Made by a program: the position numbers and the translations under genes. Shown here in pieces: positions 10,393 to 19,795 of a stretch of 64,000 nt of DNA (within the stretch, counting starts at the first letter, position 1; the number at the start of each line of letters is the position of its first letter). Under the pieces are notes generated by a model. The model saw only the letters and a list, made by a program, of their open reading frames with translations. It was not told where the DNA came from and searched no databases. The stretch is from Phyllobacterium pellucidum (lineage in GTDB: Bacteria; Pseudomonadota; Alphaproteobacteria; Rhizobiales; Rhizobiaceae): NCBI RefSeq assembly GCF_013327855.1, contig NZ_JABUMX010000001.1:1240001-1304000 (forward strand). The letters run 5' to 3'.

Positions 10393-11042
10393 TCCGTTTC
10401 CGTTTCCTTCGCGGCAAATGCCGTTTTTGCGATGGCCTGATCCTCGGGGCCACCGCGAAAATGCTGAAGCAACCAGGCCCGCTTAACGAACCCGGCAGCT
10501 GCCATTCCCTTGAGTACGGCAGCATGTATCACATTTACCCCGCCCAATGCCAAATCCATTTCACTGCTTTCGAACAATGAAAGAGCGGGTATTTCCGGTC
10601 CGCCCGCATAAACTACCGAACGGCGTGCCTGGTCAAGCTTGCGAACACCATCTTCCGCCGCTTCATGGGCATGAAGAACGAGTGCGGCAGTACCGTTGCG
10701 GATGGCGGCGTCGACTTTTGCCGCCCCTGTTACCACAACCCCGGCCTTGCGCGCCAACCCAAAACTTCCCAGCGCGGATTTTGCGAGCATTCGATCAACG
10801 ACCGCTCCGAAATCGTCGGGGACGACGACGGCACCCTTCAATGCGCGCGGAAACAGCTTGCGCTTGACCGCTTCATCCAAATAGCGCCGCTCGGCCTTCA
10901 CCCAGCATCCCCGGCCGGGAAGGCTGCGCTTCAGATCCGGCACAACCGTTCCGTCAGGGCCGGCGACAAACCGGATCATGTCGTCGACAGAACCGCTGTC
11001 ACGCGTGACGATGCACGTCCTGTCGTTCATTTCCGGTTCCAC
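10389..11042 (-). CDS. YlxR-type RNA-binding protein with C-terminal L7Ae-like domain
   Basis: A 217-residue protein. The N-terminal 90 residues form a YlxR (DUF448) domain with RTCIVTR and LPGRGCWV, a nucleic-acid-binding fold found next to nusA in many bacteria. The C-terminal half ([21 protein letters not shown] and following) resembles the L7Ae/L30e RNA-binding fold; this two-domain form is usual in alphaproteobacteria. A GTG at 11042 has AAGGG ten bases upstream and is used here; an ATG at 11030 is also possible. Sits between nusA and infB, consistent with a role in transcription or ribosome function, though the exact function is unproven. Confidence 0.85.
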   Translation of the reverse strand: MEPEMNDRTCIVTRDSGSVDDMIRFVAGPDGTVVPDLKRSLPGRGCWVKAERRYLDEAVKRKLFPRALKGAVVVPDDFGAVVDRMLAKSALGSFGLARKAGVVVTGAAKVDAAIRNGTAALVLHAHEAAEDGVRKLDQARRSVVYAGGPEIPALSLFESSEMDLALGGVNVIHAAVLKGMAAAGFVKRAWLLQHFRGGPEDQAIAKTAFAAKETETE

Positions 11043-11111
11043 GCCTCAATCGCCCTTCGATAATTCCGCATGACCCTTCCCGAATAGTCATGCAACTTTC
11101 GGGATCGAAGG

Positions 11112-12716
11112 TCAGCCGGCAACCTCTTCGTCGGAGGTGGCTTCCGCCGCCTCTTCCACAGCAAGGTCCTCTTCCGTGATCCAGCCTGCCTTCAGACGCG
11201 CGGCGAGGACCATTTGTTCCGCATCAGCGCGGCTGACATCAAACTGCGACAGGATGCCGGGGTAGTTGACCGTTTCGCCATCCTTGCGTTCGCGCCAGCC
11301 GGTGAGTTCGTCGACCGCATAGCCTGCGAAATCCTCGACCGTCTTGACGCCGTCTTCACCGACCGCAACGAGAATGGCATTCGTCATTCCCGGCAGATCG
11401 CGCAATTCGTCGGAAACACCGAGTTCCTTGCGGCGCACATCCCGCTCTTCTTCGATGCGGGCAAGGTATTCCTGGGCGCGCTGCTGGATTTCAGCCGCCG
11501 TTTCCTCGTCGAAGCCGTCGATGGAGGAAATGTCGTCGCTATCGACGTAGGCAATTTCCTCGACGCTGGCAAAGCCCTCGGAAGCAAGAACCTGGCCGAC
11601 CATTTCATCGACGTCCAGCGCCTCCATGAAGAGGTTCGAACGTTCGACGAATTCCTTCTGGCGGCGCTCGGATTCTTCCTGCTCGGTGAGGATGTCGATA
11701 TCCCAGCCTGTCAGCTGTGAAGCAAGGCGGACGTTCTGGCCACGACGACCGATCGCAAGTGATAGTTGGTCATCCGGGACCACAACTTCAATACGTTCGG
11801 CATCTTCATCGAGAACAACCTTGGCGACTTCGGCCGGCTGCAGCGCGTTGACGATGAAGGATGCAGGCTCCGGCGACCACGGAATGATGTCGATCTTCTC
11901 GCCCTGCAACTCGCCGACGACCGCCTGAACGCGCGAACCGCGCATGCCGACGCAAGCGCCGACGGGGTCGATGGACGAATCGCGCGAGATCACGGCGATC
12001 TTGGCGCGCGAACCCGGATCACGGGCAACCGACTTGATTTCGATGATGCCGTCATAGATTTCCGGCACTTCCATGGTGAAAAGCTTTGCCATGAATTGCG
12101 GATGCGTGCGGCTCAGGAAGATCTGCGGGCCGCGCTGTTCGCGGCGCACGTCGTAGACATAAGCGCGGACGCGGTCGCCATAGCGGAAGGTCTCGCGGGG
12201 GATGAGTTCGTCGCGGCGGATAATGGCTTCACCTCGGCCGAGATCGACGATCACATTGCCGTATTCGACGCGCTTGACGCTGCCGTTGATGATTTCGCCG
12301 ACACGATCCTTGTACTCGTCATACTGACGATCGCGCTCGGCTTCGCGAACCTTTTGCACGATGACCTGCTTGGCCGACTGGGCGGCAATACGGCCGAAAT
12401 CCATCGGCGGCAGCTGATCGGCAAGGAAATCGCCAACCTGCGCATCGGGATTGCGGTCGCGCGCGGCATCCATGCCGATCTGGGTGACCGGGTCTTCTAC
12501 CGCATCGACCACTTCAAGAAGGCGCTGCAGCTTGATTTCGCCGGTCTTGGCATTGATGTCGGCGCGGATGTTGGTTTCCTGGCCATAACGCGAGCGGGCG
12601 GCCTTCTGGATGGCATCGGCCATTGCCGCAATGACGATCTCGCGGTCAATCGACTTCTCGCGCGCTACCGCGTCAGCGATCTGCAGAAGTTCTAGCCTGT
12701 TAGCACTGACTGCCAT
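11112..12716 (-). CDS. nusA: Transcription termination/antitermination factor NusA
   Basis: A 534-residue RNA polymerase-binding factor controlling pausing, termination and antitermination. Domains in order: N-terminal RNAP-binding domain, S1 domain (around residues 135-200, [22 protein letters not shown]), KH1 ([19 protein letters not shown]) and KH2 ([16 protein letters not shown]), then acidic C-terminal helix-hairpin-helix repeats ([17 protein letters not shown]) and an acidic tail. The ATG at 12716 is preceded by CCAAGGAGAAG. Follows rimP by about 50 bases in the same operon. Confidence 0.97.
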   Translation of the reverse strand: MAVSANRLELLQIADAVAREKSIDREIVIAAMADAIQKAARSRYGQETNIRADINAKTGEIKLQRLLEVVDAVEDPVTQIGMDAARDRNPDAQVGDFLADQLPPMDFGRIAAQSAKQVIVQKVREAERDRQYDEYKDRVGEIINGSVKRVEYGNVIVDLGRGEAIIRRDELIPRETFRYGDRVRAYVYDVRREQRGPQIFLSRTHPQFMAKLFTMEVPEIYDGIIEIKSVARDPGSRAKIAVISRDSSIDPVGACVGMRGSRVQAVVGELQGEKIDIIPWSPEPASFIVNALQPAEVAKVVLDEDAERIEVVVPDDQLSLAIGRRGQNVRLASQLTGWDIDILTEQEESERRQKEFVERSNLFMEALDVDEMVGQVLASEGFASVEEIAYVDSDDISSIDGFDEETAAEIQQRAQEYLARIEEERDVRRKELGVSDELRDLPGMTNAILVAVGEDGVKTVEDFAGYAVDELTGWRERKDGETVNYPGILSQFDVSRADAEQMVLAARLKAGWITEEDLAVEEAAEATSDEEVAG

Positions 12717-12767
12717 TTTCTTCTCCTTGGGTTCACCGCCGCGCTTCTCCCGCTGGCGTATGAAAGA

Positions 12768-13439
12768 TCAATTCTTCTTTGTTTGTTCCTGGTCGGCGGC
12801 GGACGTCGCGTCGCTCGCTTCAGCCGCGTCCGCGTCGTCATCCGCGATGCGGCCTTCGCGCAGATCCTTGTCACGCCGCAGCGCGTCGCGGATAAGGTCG
12901 TCGGTCAATACCAGCCGCGCATCCGCGATCAATTCGAACGGGATTTCGACCACTGGACTGTCGCCATAGCTTGCCTGATCGCTTTCGACGGTAACCGCTT
13001 CATCAGATACCGCAGCGATGCGGCCGCGAAACTTCTTGCGCCCCTGGTGGACCGCCGAGGTATCGACCTTGACGATATGACCGGCCCAGGTGGTGAAATC
13101 CGACTTGCGGACCAGCGGGCGATCGATGCCGGGCGATGAAACCTCGAGATGGTAGTGGCGATCGATCGGATCCTCGACATCGAGCACCGGCGACAAGGTG
13201 CGGCTGACCAGTTCGCAATCCTCGACGGTCATGGTGCCGTCATTGCGCTCGGTCATGATCTGCAGTGTCAACCCGTTAAGGCCCGTCAGACGGACCCGGA
13301 CCAGCCGGAAGCCTATCGAAGTAAGGACCGGCTCGATGATACCGGCGACGCGCGCATCAACCCCGGTTTCGGTAATGATCCGCTCGTCGGTCGCGCCGCT
13401 TGCGGCTGCTTCCTGTTGTGTATTGGCGCTTTCAGTCAC
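12768..13439 (-). CDS. rimP: Ribosome maturation factor RimP
   Basis: A 223-residue protein needed for early assembly of 30S subunits around S12. The N-terminal domain holds the conserved [11 protein letters not shown] motif and the [16 protein letters not shown] helix; the C-terminal SH3-like domain ends in a long acidic tail rich in Asp, Ala and Glu, as in relatives. Translation starts at GTG 13439. It is the first gene of the rimP-nusA-ylxR-infB-rbfA-truB-rpsO-pnp block and is preceded by a terminator-like hairpin in its leader. Confidence 0.95.
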   Translation of the reverse strand: MTESANTQQEAAASGATDERIITETGVDARVAGIIEPVLTSIGFRLVRVRLTGLNGLTLQIMTERNDGTMTVEDCELVSRTLSPVLDVEDPIDRHYHLEVSSPGIDRPLVRKSDFTTWAGHIVKVDTSAVHQGRKKFRGRIAAVSDEAVTVESDQASYGDSPVVEIPFELIADARLVLTDDLIRDALRRDKDLREGRIADDDADAAEASDATSAADQEQTKKN

Positions 13440-13472
13440 GCAGAAATGTTCCTTGTTTCGGCCTTAAGAAAC

Positions 13473-13503
13473 AAAAAAGAGCGGGACCGGTCTGGACCCA
13501 CTC
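13473..13503 (-). terminator. Terminator-like hairpin upstream of rimP
   Basis: On the minus strand GAG-T-GGG-T-CC (13503 to 13494) can pair with GG-T-CCC-G-CTC (13488 to 13479), broken by two mismatches, and the second arm runs into TTTTTTGTTTC. It lies 34 bases before the rimP GTG. It may stop read-through from tctCBA, or act as an attenuator of the rimP-nusA-infB operon as leader terminators do in E. coli. Confidence 0.5.
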
Positions 13504-13710
13504 CTGTTCTATCGACCAAGAATATGACTTCTATATACCGAATTGCCGTTAAGGTTTCAAGCGCCGAGACGCATTTCATCTCCTGGTACACGGCAGCGTG
13601 CATTGCAATGCATTTGCGCATGGCTGCCTTGCAGCATCGGGCCTAACGGCGAAGGCTCAGCGATCCTATCTTTGTGGCATCGCAGCATGGATGCGAGAAG
13701 GATGGAAAAA

Positions 13711-13875
13711 ATGATCAGGAAAAATGAAACCAGCAGGATCGGCCGCTTCTTCAATGTATGGGGCAGCGCTGTCGCCGTGGCATCGGCCACGCGCACCGGC
13801 TACCAGCCGGCCGCATCGGATCTGCGTGCGCTCGGCATCGATCCGGTTCAGTTCAACGCGATCCACCGGAACTAG
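13711..13875 (+). CDS. Small DUF1127-like protein of unknown function
   Basis: A 54-residue basic protein, MIRKNETSRIG at the N-terminus and LRALGIDPVQFNAIHRN at the end. AGAAGGA lies about 9 bases upstream of the ATG at 13711, which decides the start over the in-frame ATGs at 13687 and 13702. The closing DLRxLGIDPxxF pattern resembles the small arginine-rich DUF1127/YjiS-type proteins common in Rhizobiales, one of which has been linked to phosphate and RNA metabolism; the resemblance is partial. It stands alone between divergent or antiparallel genes rimP and tctA. Function unknown. Confidence 0.6.
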   Translation: MIRKNETSRIGRFFNVWGSAVAVASATRTGYQPAASDLRALGIDPVQFNAIHRN

Positions 13876-13905
13876 ACAGTCCCGGCGGATCATCGATGAC
13901 GCTGA

Positions 13906-15423
13906 TCAGTCCTCGTTAGCCGCGAGGGCCGACAGGACCTTGCCTTTGCCGCGTGCCCGCATGATGAGCGGCACCACGACGGCGCAGACTGCAAGCAGCA
14001 ACAGTATAACCGCGATCGGCGAGTGCACGAGCACCGTCGGATCGCCCTGGCTGATGGCAAGAGCGCGGCGAAGCTGCTGCTCGGCCATCGGTCCGAGGAT
14101 TAGCCCGACGACGACTGGCGCGATCGGATAGCCGAAGAGACGCAGCACATAGCCGAGCACGCCGAAGGCCAGGAGCATGCCGAGCTCGAAGGTCGATGGG
14201 TTTGCCCCAATCGTGCCAAGCGTCGCGAAGACCAGGATGCCGGCATAGAGCCAATGCCGCGGGATCGACAGCAATCGTACCCACAGCCCAACAAGCGGCA
14301 GGTTCAAGACGAGCAGCATAAAGTTGGCAACGAGCAGGCTCGCAATCAAACCCCAGACGATCTGCGGATTGTTCGCAAACAAGAGCGGCCCTGGCTGCAA
14401 GCCGAACTGCTGGAAGCCGGCGAGCATGATCGCCGCCGTCGCGCTGGTCGGCAGGCCGAGGGTCAGAAGTGGTACGAGCGTACCGGCGGCGGATGCATTA
14501 TTGGCGGCCTCCGGACCGGCCACGCCTTCAATGGCGCCCTTGCCAAACTCCTCCGGCCGTTTAGCCAGCTGTTTTTCCACCGAATAGGACAGGAATGTGC
14601 CGATCTCGGCACCGCCGGCTGGCATGGCGCCAATCGGGAAGCCGATGGCGGTTCCGCGCAGCCATGGTTTCCACGAACGCGACCAATCCTCGCGGCTCAT
14701 CCACACCGAGCCCTTGACCGGCTCGATCTTCTCTTCAGCGGTGGTGCGCGAGGCGGCAACGGCCAGGGTTTCGCCGATGGCAAAAAGCGCGACCGCGAGT
14801 GTCGTCACCTCGATGCCGTCGAGAAGATCCGGAATGCCGAAGGCGAGACGCGCCTGCCCGGTTTGCAGGTCGATGCCGACCAGTCCCATCGCAAGGCCGA
14901 GGAACAGCGCCGTCAAGCCGCGCAACGTCGAATCGCCGAACGCGGCCGAAACGGTCATGAACGCAAGAATCATCAGGGCAAAATATTCGGCCGGCCCGAA
15001 CGATAGCGCGAACTTGACAATGGTCGGCGCAATCAGCGCCAGCGCCATCGTCGCTATGAAGCCGGCAACGAACGAACCGATGGCAGCTGTCGCGAGCGCC
15101 GGACCACCTCGCCCGGCCCGCGCCATCTTGTTGCCCTCGAGCGCAGTGACGATCGAGGCGCTTTCGCCGGGCGTGTTCAGCAGGATCGACGTCGTCGAGC
15201 CACCATACATGCCGCCATAGTAGATGCCGGCGAACATAATCAGCGAGCCGGCTGGATCGAGCTTGTAGGTAACGGGAAGGAGAAGCGCCACGGTAAGCGC
15301 CGGCCCGATGCCGGGAAGAACGCCGACGGCAGTGCCGAGTGTTACGCCGATCAACGCGTAGAGCAGATTGAGCGGCTGCAGGGCAACGGCGAAACCATTT
15401 GCCAGAAGAGTGAAACTATCCAT
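13906..15423 (-). CDS. tctA: Tripartite tricarboxylate transporter, large permease TctA
   Basis: A 505-residue polytopic inner-membrane protein with about ten to twelve hydrophobic segments and the family motif [20 protein letters not shown] near residue 35, followed by [24 protein letters not shown]. The central [18 protein letters not shown] also matches. TctA is the main translocation subunit of secondary transporters that take up citrate or other carboxylates with a periplasmic binding protein. It ends the tctC-tctB-tctA unit, 14 bases after tctB. The substrate cannot be read from sequence. Confidence 0.95.
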   Translation of the reverse strand: MDSFTLLANGFAVALQPLNLLYALIGVTLGTAVGVLPGIGPALTVALLLPVTYKLDPAGSLIMFAGIYYGGMYGGSTTSILLNTPGESASIVTALEGNKMARAGRGGPALATAAIGSFVAGFIATMALALIAPTIVKFALSFGPAEYFALMILAFMTVSAAFGDSTLRGLTALFLGLAMGLVGIDLQTGQARLAFGIPDLLDGIEVTTLAVALFAIGETLAVAASRTTAEEKIEPVKGSVWMSREDWSRSWKPWLRGTAIGFPIGAMPAGGAEIGTFLSYSVEKQLAKRPEEFGKGAIEGVAGPEAANNASAAGTLVPLLTLGLPTSATAAIMLAGFQQFGLQPGPLLFANNPQIVWGLIASLLVANFMLLVLNLPLVGLWVRLLSIPRHWLYAGILVFATLGTIGANPSTFELGMLLAFGVLGYVLRLFGYPIAPVVVGLILGPMAEQQLRRALAISQGDPTVLVHSPIAVILLLLAVCAVVVPLIMRARGKGKVLSALAANED

Positions 15424-15437
15424 AGCCGAACCTGCTT

Positions 15438-15920
15438 CTAAATGAGGCGTTCAAGGGGTCCCGCGGGCAGCGACAATTGAAGTCCCTTGGCGAAGATGAC
15501 CCAGATAACGAAAGACAGAACAATGCCGATAGGAATCGTGAGCCAGAGCGGTCCACGTCCGAATCCCCGCGCAGTCGCTGCAAAGAGCAGGCCTGTCGCA
15601 ATGGCAAATCCGGCAATGTGAAGGAGCAGCATCTGCGCCGCGAGGCCGCCAACGATCCAGACGATCGGGCCAATCTGTTGTTCTTCCCGCTCGGGAAAAT
15701 CACCTCGAACCGCTTCAAACGCCGTCCAGATCGCCAAAACAAAGAGGCACGCGGCGATTGCATAGGGAAATGCTCCGGGACCGATCCGGGTCGCGCTGCC
15801 GCCACGGGCGGTGGCAGTGCTGTAGACGATCACAGCCGCAATGATTGCCAGAACGGCTGCGATAACCAGCGCCGCCCGGTCAGGGCGGCGCGTTTCGGTG
15901 CTCGGTGGCTGTTGCGTCAT
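15438..15920 (-). CDS. tctB: Tripartite tricarboxylate transporter, small membrane subunit TctB
   Basis: A 160-residue membrane protein with about four hydrophobic segments: near residues 15-35 ([19 protein letters not shown]), 50-65, 90-115 and 130-150. TctB is the poorly conserved small partner of TctA. The motif [14 protein letters not shown] in the first periplasmic loop is typical. Its start overlaps the tctC stop by four bases, so the two are translationally coupled. The call rests on size, topology and position between tctC and tctA. Confidence 0.9.
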   Translation of the reverse strand: MTQQPPSTETRRPDRAALVIAAVLAIIAAVIVYSTATARGGSATRIGPGAFPYAIAACLFVLAIWTAFEAVRGDFPEREEQQIGPIVWIVGGLAAQMLLLHIAGFAIATGLLFAATARGFGRGPLWLTIPIGIVLSFVIWVIFAKGLQLSLPAGPLERLI

Positions 15921-16867
15921 TTGACGAGACCAATGTCTTTCAGGATCGTGGAGGTTGCCTCGGTATCCTTCGCCAGCTGCGCCTTGAATGCGTCACCGGC
16001 GAGATAGGTGTCAGCCCAGCCCTTGGCCTTCAGCTGCTCCTGCCAGGTCTTCGACTTTACCAGCTTTTCGATATCGGCATTGATCGCAGCTTCCTGTTCG
16101 GCCGAGATGCCGGGAGCCGCGGCGACCATGCGCCAGTTCTGGATCGCGACGTCGACGCCGCCTTCCTTGAAGGTCGGCGCATCGATGCCTTCCACCTTCT
16201 GTTCGCTGGAAATGCCGATGATGCGCAGCTGACCCGCCTTGATCTGCGATTCAAATTCGCCGTAGCCGGAAATACCAACGGTCACCTGGCCGCCAAGAAT
16301 AGCTGCCAAGGCTTCACCGCCACCGGAGAATGCGATGTAGTTGACCTTGGTCGGATCGACGCCGGCCGCCTTGGCAATGAGGCCTGCGGTGATGTGGTCG
16401 GTGCCGCCGGCCGAGCCACCGCCCCATGATACTGAGCCGGGGTCAGCCTTGAGCTTGGCAACGAGATCGGCCATCGACTTGATGGGCGATGCCGCCGGCA
16501 CAACCAGCGCCTCATATTCGCCGGTCAGGCGGGCGATTGGCGTCACCTGATCGAGCGTAACGGGCGATGCATTGGTGAGAATCGCGCCGACCATGACGTA
16601 GCCGCCGACGATCAGCTGCGAAGGATCACCCTTGGCCGAATTTGCGAACTGTGCGAGGCCAATCGTGCCGCCCGCGCCCGGGACATTCACGACCTGAACG
16701 CTGCCGGAAATCTTCTCGTCCTGCAGGGCCGTCTGCAAGGTGCGCGCGGTCTGGTCCCAACCACCGCCCGGCGCTGCCGGCGCCATGATCTTGTAGTCGG
16801 CCGCAAAGGCCTGACCGGAAAGCGCCAGCGCCCCGGCTGCAACAAAAGCGAGCAATATCTTACGCAT
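15917..16867 (-). CDS. tctC: Tripartite tricarboxylate transporter substrate-binding protein (TctC/Bug family)
   Basis: A 316-residue periplasmic binding protein. A Sec signal peptide is clear: [12 protein letters not shown] followed by a hydrophobic core and a predicted cut after AFA. The mature part begins [19 protein letters not shown], the Bug-family loop that grips the carboxylate of the ligand, and contains [14 protein letters not shown]. The ATG at 16867 was chosen because it begins the signal peptide; an in-frame start at 16900 would add a hydrophilic leader. First gene of tctCBA. No TctDE two-component regulator is adjacent; a palindrome at 16955-16968 may be the operator. Confidence 0.94.
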   Translation of the reverse strand: MRKILLAFVAAGALALSGQAFAADYKIMAPAAPGGGWDQTARTLQTALQDEKISGSVQVVNVPGAGGTIGLAQFANSAKGDPSQLIVGGYVMVGAILTNASPVTLDQVTPIARLTGEYEALVVPAASPIKSMADLVAKLKADPGSVSWGGGSAGGTDHITAGLIAKAAGVDPTKVNYIAFSGGGEALAAILGGQVTVGISGYGEFESQIKAGQLRIIGISSEQKVEGIDAPTFKEGGVDVAIQNWRMVAAAPGISAEQEAAINADIEKLVKSKTWQEQLKAKGWADTYLAGDAFKAQLAKDTEATSTILKDIGLVK

Positions 16868-16954
16868 TATGTAGTTCCTCCCATGACGGCCATCAGCCAT
16901 CTGCGCCTATCGATTTCGAGGTCGCGGGAAGATATCGACAATCGAGCCCCTGAA

Positions 16955-16968
16955 TTGACGGTCAGTCA
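16955..16968. promoter_or_regulatory. Palindrome upstream of tctC, possible operator
   Basis: TTGAC (16955-16959) and GTCAA (16964-16968) form a perfect inverted repeat around a 4-base centre, 88 bases upstream of the tctC start. The size and symmetry fit binding by a TetR- or GntR-type repressor, but no regulator gene is adjacent and no promoter elements could be placed with confidence. Confidence 0.35.
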
Positions 16969-17124
16969 AATCCAAACGCTCAACAATAAAAGCTGACAGC
17001 CTCCCAGCGGTCTCCTCACCGTCGAAATGATACTAGAAAACTGTCAGGAAGCTGTCACGCGAAATGGCGGCCGGTCGGCCGATCACAGCGTTTCTTGCCT
17101 TAACAGAGCCGTTCAGGACCTGCT

Positions 17125-17823
17125 CTAGACCCTGACGAATGTCAGATAGGCGCCGATCCGGCCCTCGCGATGCGCCTTCTGTTCGTAACGCGTGCCCGGC
17201 CAGGCCTCGTAGGGCGTATGCCAGTCGGCCGCGGTTTCCGCCTGCCAATCGAACCCGCCATGGGCCCGGCAATGCTGCAATGTCCAATTGACGTAGGTAT
17301 CTATGTCGGAGGCGAAGCGGAATTTGCTGCCGGGCTTCAGGACCCGGGCAAAGCGGTCGAGGTTTTTCTGGCTGACGAAACGCCGCTTCCAGTGTTTCTT
17401 CTTCGGCCACGGATCGGGGTAGAAGAGGTCTATGCCGTCGAGCGAGGCTTCCGGCAGCCAGTCGAGCACTTGCGTCGCGTCGTCATCATAGAGGCGGATG
17501 TTCCGCAACGGCTCGTCATGCAGATCGACCACCAGCTTCGCCATACTGTTGACGAAGGGCTCGACGCCGATGAATCCGGCCTTCGGATGCCGTGCTGCTT
17601 CGTGCAGCAGATGTTCGCCGCCCCCGAAGCCGATTTCCATCCGCACTGCGTCGACCTCCGCAGTAAACAGCGTGCGGAGGTCGTCAGGTGCAGGTGAACC
17701 AAGATCGAGTTTCAGGAGCGGCAGCAACTCGTCGCGAATGGCTCGCTGCATCGGGCGAAGCGTCTTGCCGGCTCTTCTGCCGAAGAATGCCTCAGTTGAA
17801 CGTTCTCGCCTTGGCTCGGTCAT
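17125..17823 (-). CDS. trmB: tRNA (guanine-N7-)-methyltransferase
   Basis: A 232-residue SAM-dependent enzyme that makes 7-methylguanosine at position 46 of the tRNA variable loop. Family motifs: [11 protein letters not shown] (SAM binding), [13 protein letters not shown], and [19 protein letters not shown], which is diagnostic for TrmB. The ATG at 17823 is preferred over a TTG at 17832. It follows metK by 19 bases in the same direction, an arrangement conserved in Rhizobiales, so the two are probably co-transcribed. Confidence 0.96.
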   Translation of the reverse strand: MTEPRRERSTEAFFGRRAGKTLRPMQRAIRDELLPLLKLDLGSPAPDDLRTLFTAEVDAVRMEIGFGGGEHLLHEAARHPKAGFIGVEPFVNSMAKLVVDLHDEPLRNIRLYDDDATQVLDWLPEASLDGIDLFYPDPWPKKKHWKRRFVSQKNLDRFARVLKPGSKFRFASDIDTYVNWTLQHCRAHGGFDWQAETAADWHTPYEAWPGTRYEQKAHREGRIGAYLTFVRV

Positions 17824-17842
17824 GGTAGGCAATGCTGGCCGC

Positions 17843-19108
17843 TCAGACGGCCAGTGCTGACTTCAATTGCTTGGCGAGATCGGTCTTCTCCCACGAGAAG
17901 GACCCATCGCGACCGGGCTTGCGACCGAAATGACCGTAGGCCGAGGTCTTGGCATAGATCGGCTTGTTAAGGTCGAGGTGCTTGCGGATACCCGATGGCG
18001 AAAGGTCCATGACCTTGCGCAGCGCTTCCTCAACCGCATCTTCCTTTACCTTGCCCGTGCCGTGCAAATCGACATAGATCGACAGCGGCTGCGCCACGCC
18101 GATGGCGTAGGAAAGCTGGATAGTGCAGCGATCGGCAAAGCCGGCGGCTACGACATTCTTGGCAAGATAGCGGGCTGCATAGGCAGCGGAACGGTCGACC
18201 TTGGTCGTGTCCTTGCCCGAGAAAGCGCCGCCGCCATGCGGCGCAGCACCGCCATAGGTGTCGACGATGATCTTGCGGCCGGTCAGGCCAGCGTCGCCAT
18301 CGGGACCGCCGATGACGAACTTGCCCGTCGGGTTGATGTACCAGGCGCAATCGTCGGCGATCTTGAGATCACCCAGCGCTTCACGGATATAGGGCTCGAC
18401 GACCTTGCGAACCTTTTTCGAGTCCCAGCTTTCATCCAGATGCTGGGTCGAAAGCACGATCTGCGTCGTCTCGGCGGCAACGCCGTCGACATAACGCACG
18501 GTCACCTGGCTTTTCGCATCCGGGCCGAGCTTGGCGGCATCGCCTTCACCCTTATGACGGGCAGCGGCAAGAATTTCGAGGATCTTGTGGGAATAATAGA
18601 TCGGAGCCGGCATCAGGTCAGGGGTCTCGCGGCAGGCGTAGCCGAACATGATGCCCTGGTCGCCAGCGCCCTCTTCGCCCTGGCGGTCGGATGCATTGTC
18701 GACGCCCTGGGCAATGTCGGCCGACTGCGGATGCAGGAGGACGTCAATCTTGGCCGTCCTCCAGTTGAAACCGTCCTGCTCGTAGCCGATATCGCGGATG
18801 GCGCGGCGTGCCGCAGCGCGGAAGCGGGAAGGATTGATGACTGGATGCCCCTTGGCGTCCTTTACCACTACGCCGCTCTTGTCTTTCTTCAACAGCGTGT
18901 CCGGAACACGTACTTCACCGGCAATGACCACGCGATTGGTGGTTGCCAGGGTCTCGCAAGCAATTCGCACAGTCCACGGGTCAACGCCCGTCTTCTTTGC
19001 CTCTTTATAGATCATGTCGACGATTTCGTCGGAGATGCGGTCACAGACCTTGTCTGGATGTCCTTCCGATACGGACTCACTGGTAAAAAGATAAGAACTG
19101 CGTGTCAC
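17843..19108 (-). CDS. metK: S-adenosylmethionine synthetase
   Basis: A 421-residue enzyme that makes SAM from methionine and ATP. The N-terminal [14 protein letters not shown] motif contains the catalytic His; [15 protein letters not shown] and [16 protein letters not shown] (the phosphate-binding loop) follow. Rhizobial MetK is longer than the 384 residues of E. coli because of internal insertions, and this one fits. The start is GTG 19108 ([12 protein letters not shown]), supported by AAGAGGGG about 7 bases upstream; a start at 19180 would add unconserved residues. The leader between phrR and metK is structured and G-rich (see separate entries). Confidence 0.97.
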   Translation of the reverse strand: MTRSSYLFTSESVSEGHPDKVCDRISDEIVDMIYKEAKKTGVDPWTVRIACETLATTNRVVIAGEVRVPDTLLKKDKSGVVVKDAKGHPVINPSRFRAAARRAIRDIGYEQDGFNWRTAKIDVLLHPQSADIAQGVDNASDRQGEEGAGDQGIMFGYACRETPDLMPAPIYYSHKILEILAAARHKGEGDAAKLGPDAKSQVTVRYVDGVAAETTQIVLSTQHLDESWDSKKVRKVVEPYIREALGDLKIADDCAWYINPTGKFVIGGPDGDAGLTGRKIIVDTYGGAAPHGGGAFSGKDTTKVDRSAAYAARYLAKNVVAAGFADRCTIQLSYAIGVAQPLSIYVDLHGTGKVKEDAVEEALRKVMDLSPSGIRKHLDLNKPIYAKTSAYGHFGRKPGRDGSFSWEKTDLAKQLKSALAV

Positions 19109-19221
19109 GGGGAACCCCTCTTGAAAGCAAACGAAAGCCCACCAGACCAAGTCCAGTCTGGGCCGCATAGTCTTTGCCAAGCCAAAGTGGATCAGTCAAT
19201 TGCTTTCATTTTCAAACATTC

Positions 19222-19260
19222 GGGGGACCGGGAATTTTTTTCCCGCCCCCTCCCGCCCCC
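19222..19260 (-). promoter_or_regulatory. G-rich, hairpin-forming segment in the metK leader
   Basis: On the minus (transcribed metK) strand the segment begins with the 19-base run GGGGGCGGGAGGGGGCGGG (19260-19242): four G-runs separated by single bases, a textbook G-quadruplex motif. The second half of it can instead pair with downstream sequence: GGGGG (19250-19246) with CCCCC (19226-19222), and GGGAA (19244-19240) with TTCCC (19234-19230), with a loop of five A. The two structures exclude each other. It lies 25 bases after the phrR stop and about 115 bases before the metK start. Regulation of metK by this element is inferred only. Confidence 0.55.
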
Positions 19261-19284
19261 AAAAGGCGTAATGCGTCGATGAAA

Positions 19285-19695
19285 TCAATCTTCCTCTAGG
19301 CCGAGTGTACGCACGAGATCGAGAATTTTGCGCCTGACCTTGGCATCGGTGATCTTGGCAAAGGCCCGCGCAAGCTGAATCCCTTCGGAACTGTTCAGCA
19401 GACCGACCACATAGGTCGTCTCGCTCTCCTCGTCGAACCCCTTGGGCTTGTCATCCTGCCCGGGCATGTCGTCGAAGAAAAACGTTACGGGAACGTTGAG
19501 AACATTGCCGATCGCCTGCAACCTGCTGGCACCGACGCGGTTCATCCCCTTCTCGTACTTCTGGATTTGCTGAAAGGTTATTCCGAGGCTGTCGCCAAGC
19601 TTTTCCTGGCTCAAACCGATCATATTGCGACGCAATCGAATCCTTGCGCCAACATGTACATCCACCGGATTTGGTCTCTTCTTATTATCAGACAT
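19285..19695 (-). CDS. phrR: XRE-family helix-turn-helix regulator, PhrR-like
   Basis: A 136-residue regulator. Residues 14-68 form a Cro/CI helix-turn-helix (GARIRLRRNMIGLSQEKL, then GITFQQIQKYEKG), and the C-terminal half is a short helical region ending DAKVRRKILDLVRTLGLEED. It strongly resembles the rhizobial PhrR family, described as a low-pH- and stress-induced regulator in Sinorhizobium, and the position between lnt and metK is conserved in Rhizobiales. Its own promoter is likely (TTGGTG, 17 bases, TAAAAT). Whether it controls metK, lnt or distant genes cannot be told from sequence. Confidence 0.85.
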   Translation of the reverse strand: MSDNKKRPNPVDVHVGARIRLRRNMIGLSQEKLGDSLGITFQQIQKYEKGMNRVGASRLQAIGNVLNVPVTFFFDDMPGQDDKPKGFDEESETTYVVGLLNSSEGIQLARAFAKITDAKVRRKILDLVRTLGLEED

Positions 19696-19732
19696 GAAAA
19701 TCTCATTCGTATTTAAATTGAACTAAAAAAGA

Positions 19733-19761
19733 ATTTTATCACTAATGTATCAACGCACCAA
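19733..19761 (-). promoter_or_regulatory. Putative sigma-70 type promoter of phrR
   Basis: On the minus strand TTGGTG (19761-19756) and TAAAAT (19738-19733) are separated by exactly 17 bases. The -10 box is about 38 bases before the phrR ATG, in an AT-rich gap between lnt and phrR that stands out from the GC-rich surroundings. Confidence 0.5.
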
Positions 19762-19795
19762 ATGGGGCATCATTGACAGGACAGGGCTTAAAATG

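Noticed and set aside
19109..19284. Known SAM riboswitch in front of metK
   Set aside because: I could not lay the sequence onto the SAM-II or SAM/SAH consensus; it is kept as an unclassified structured leader.
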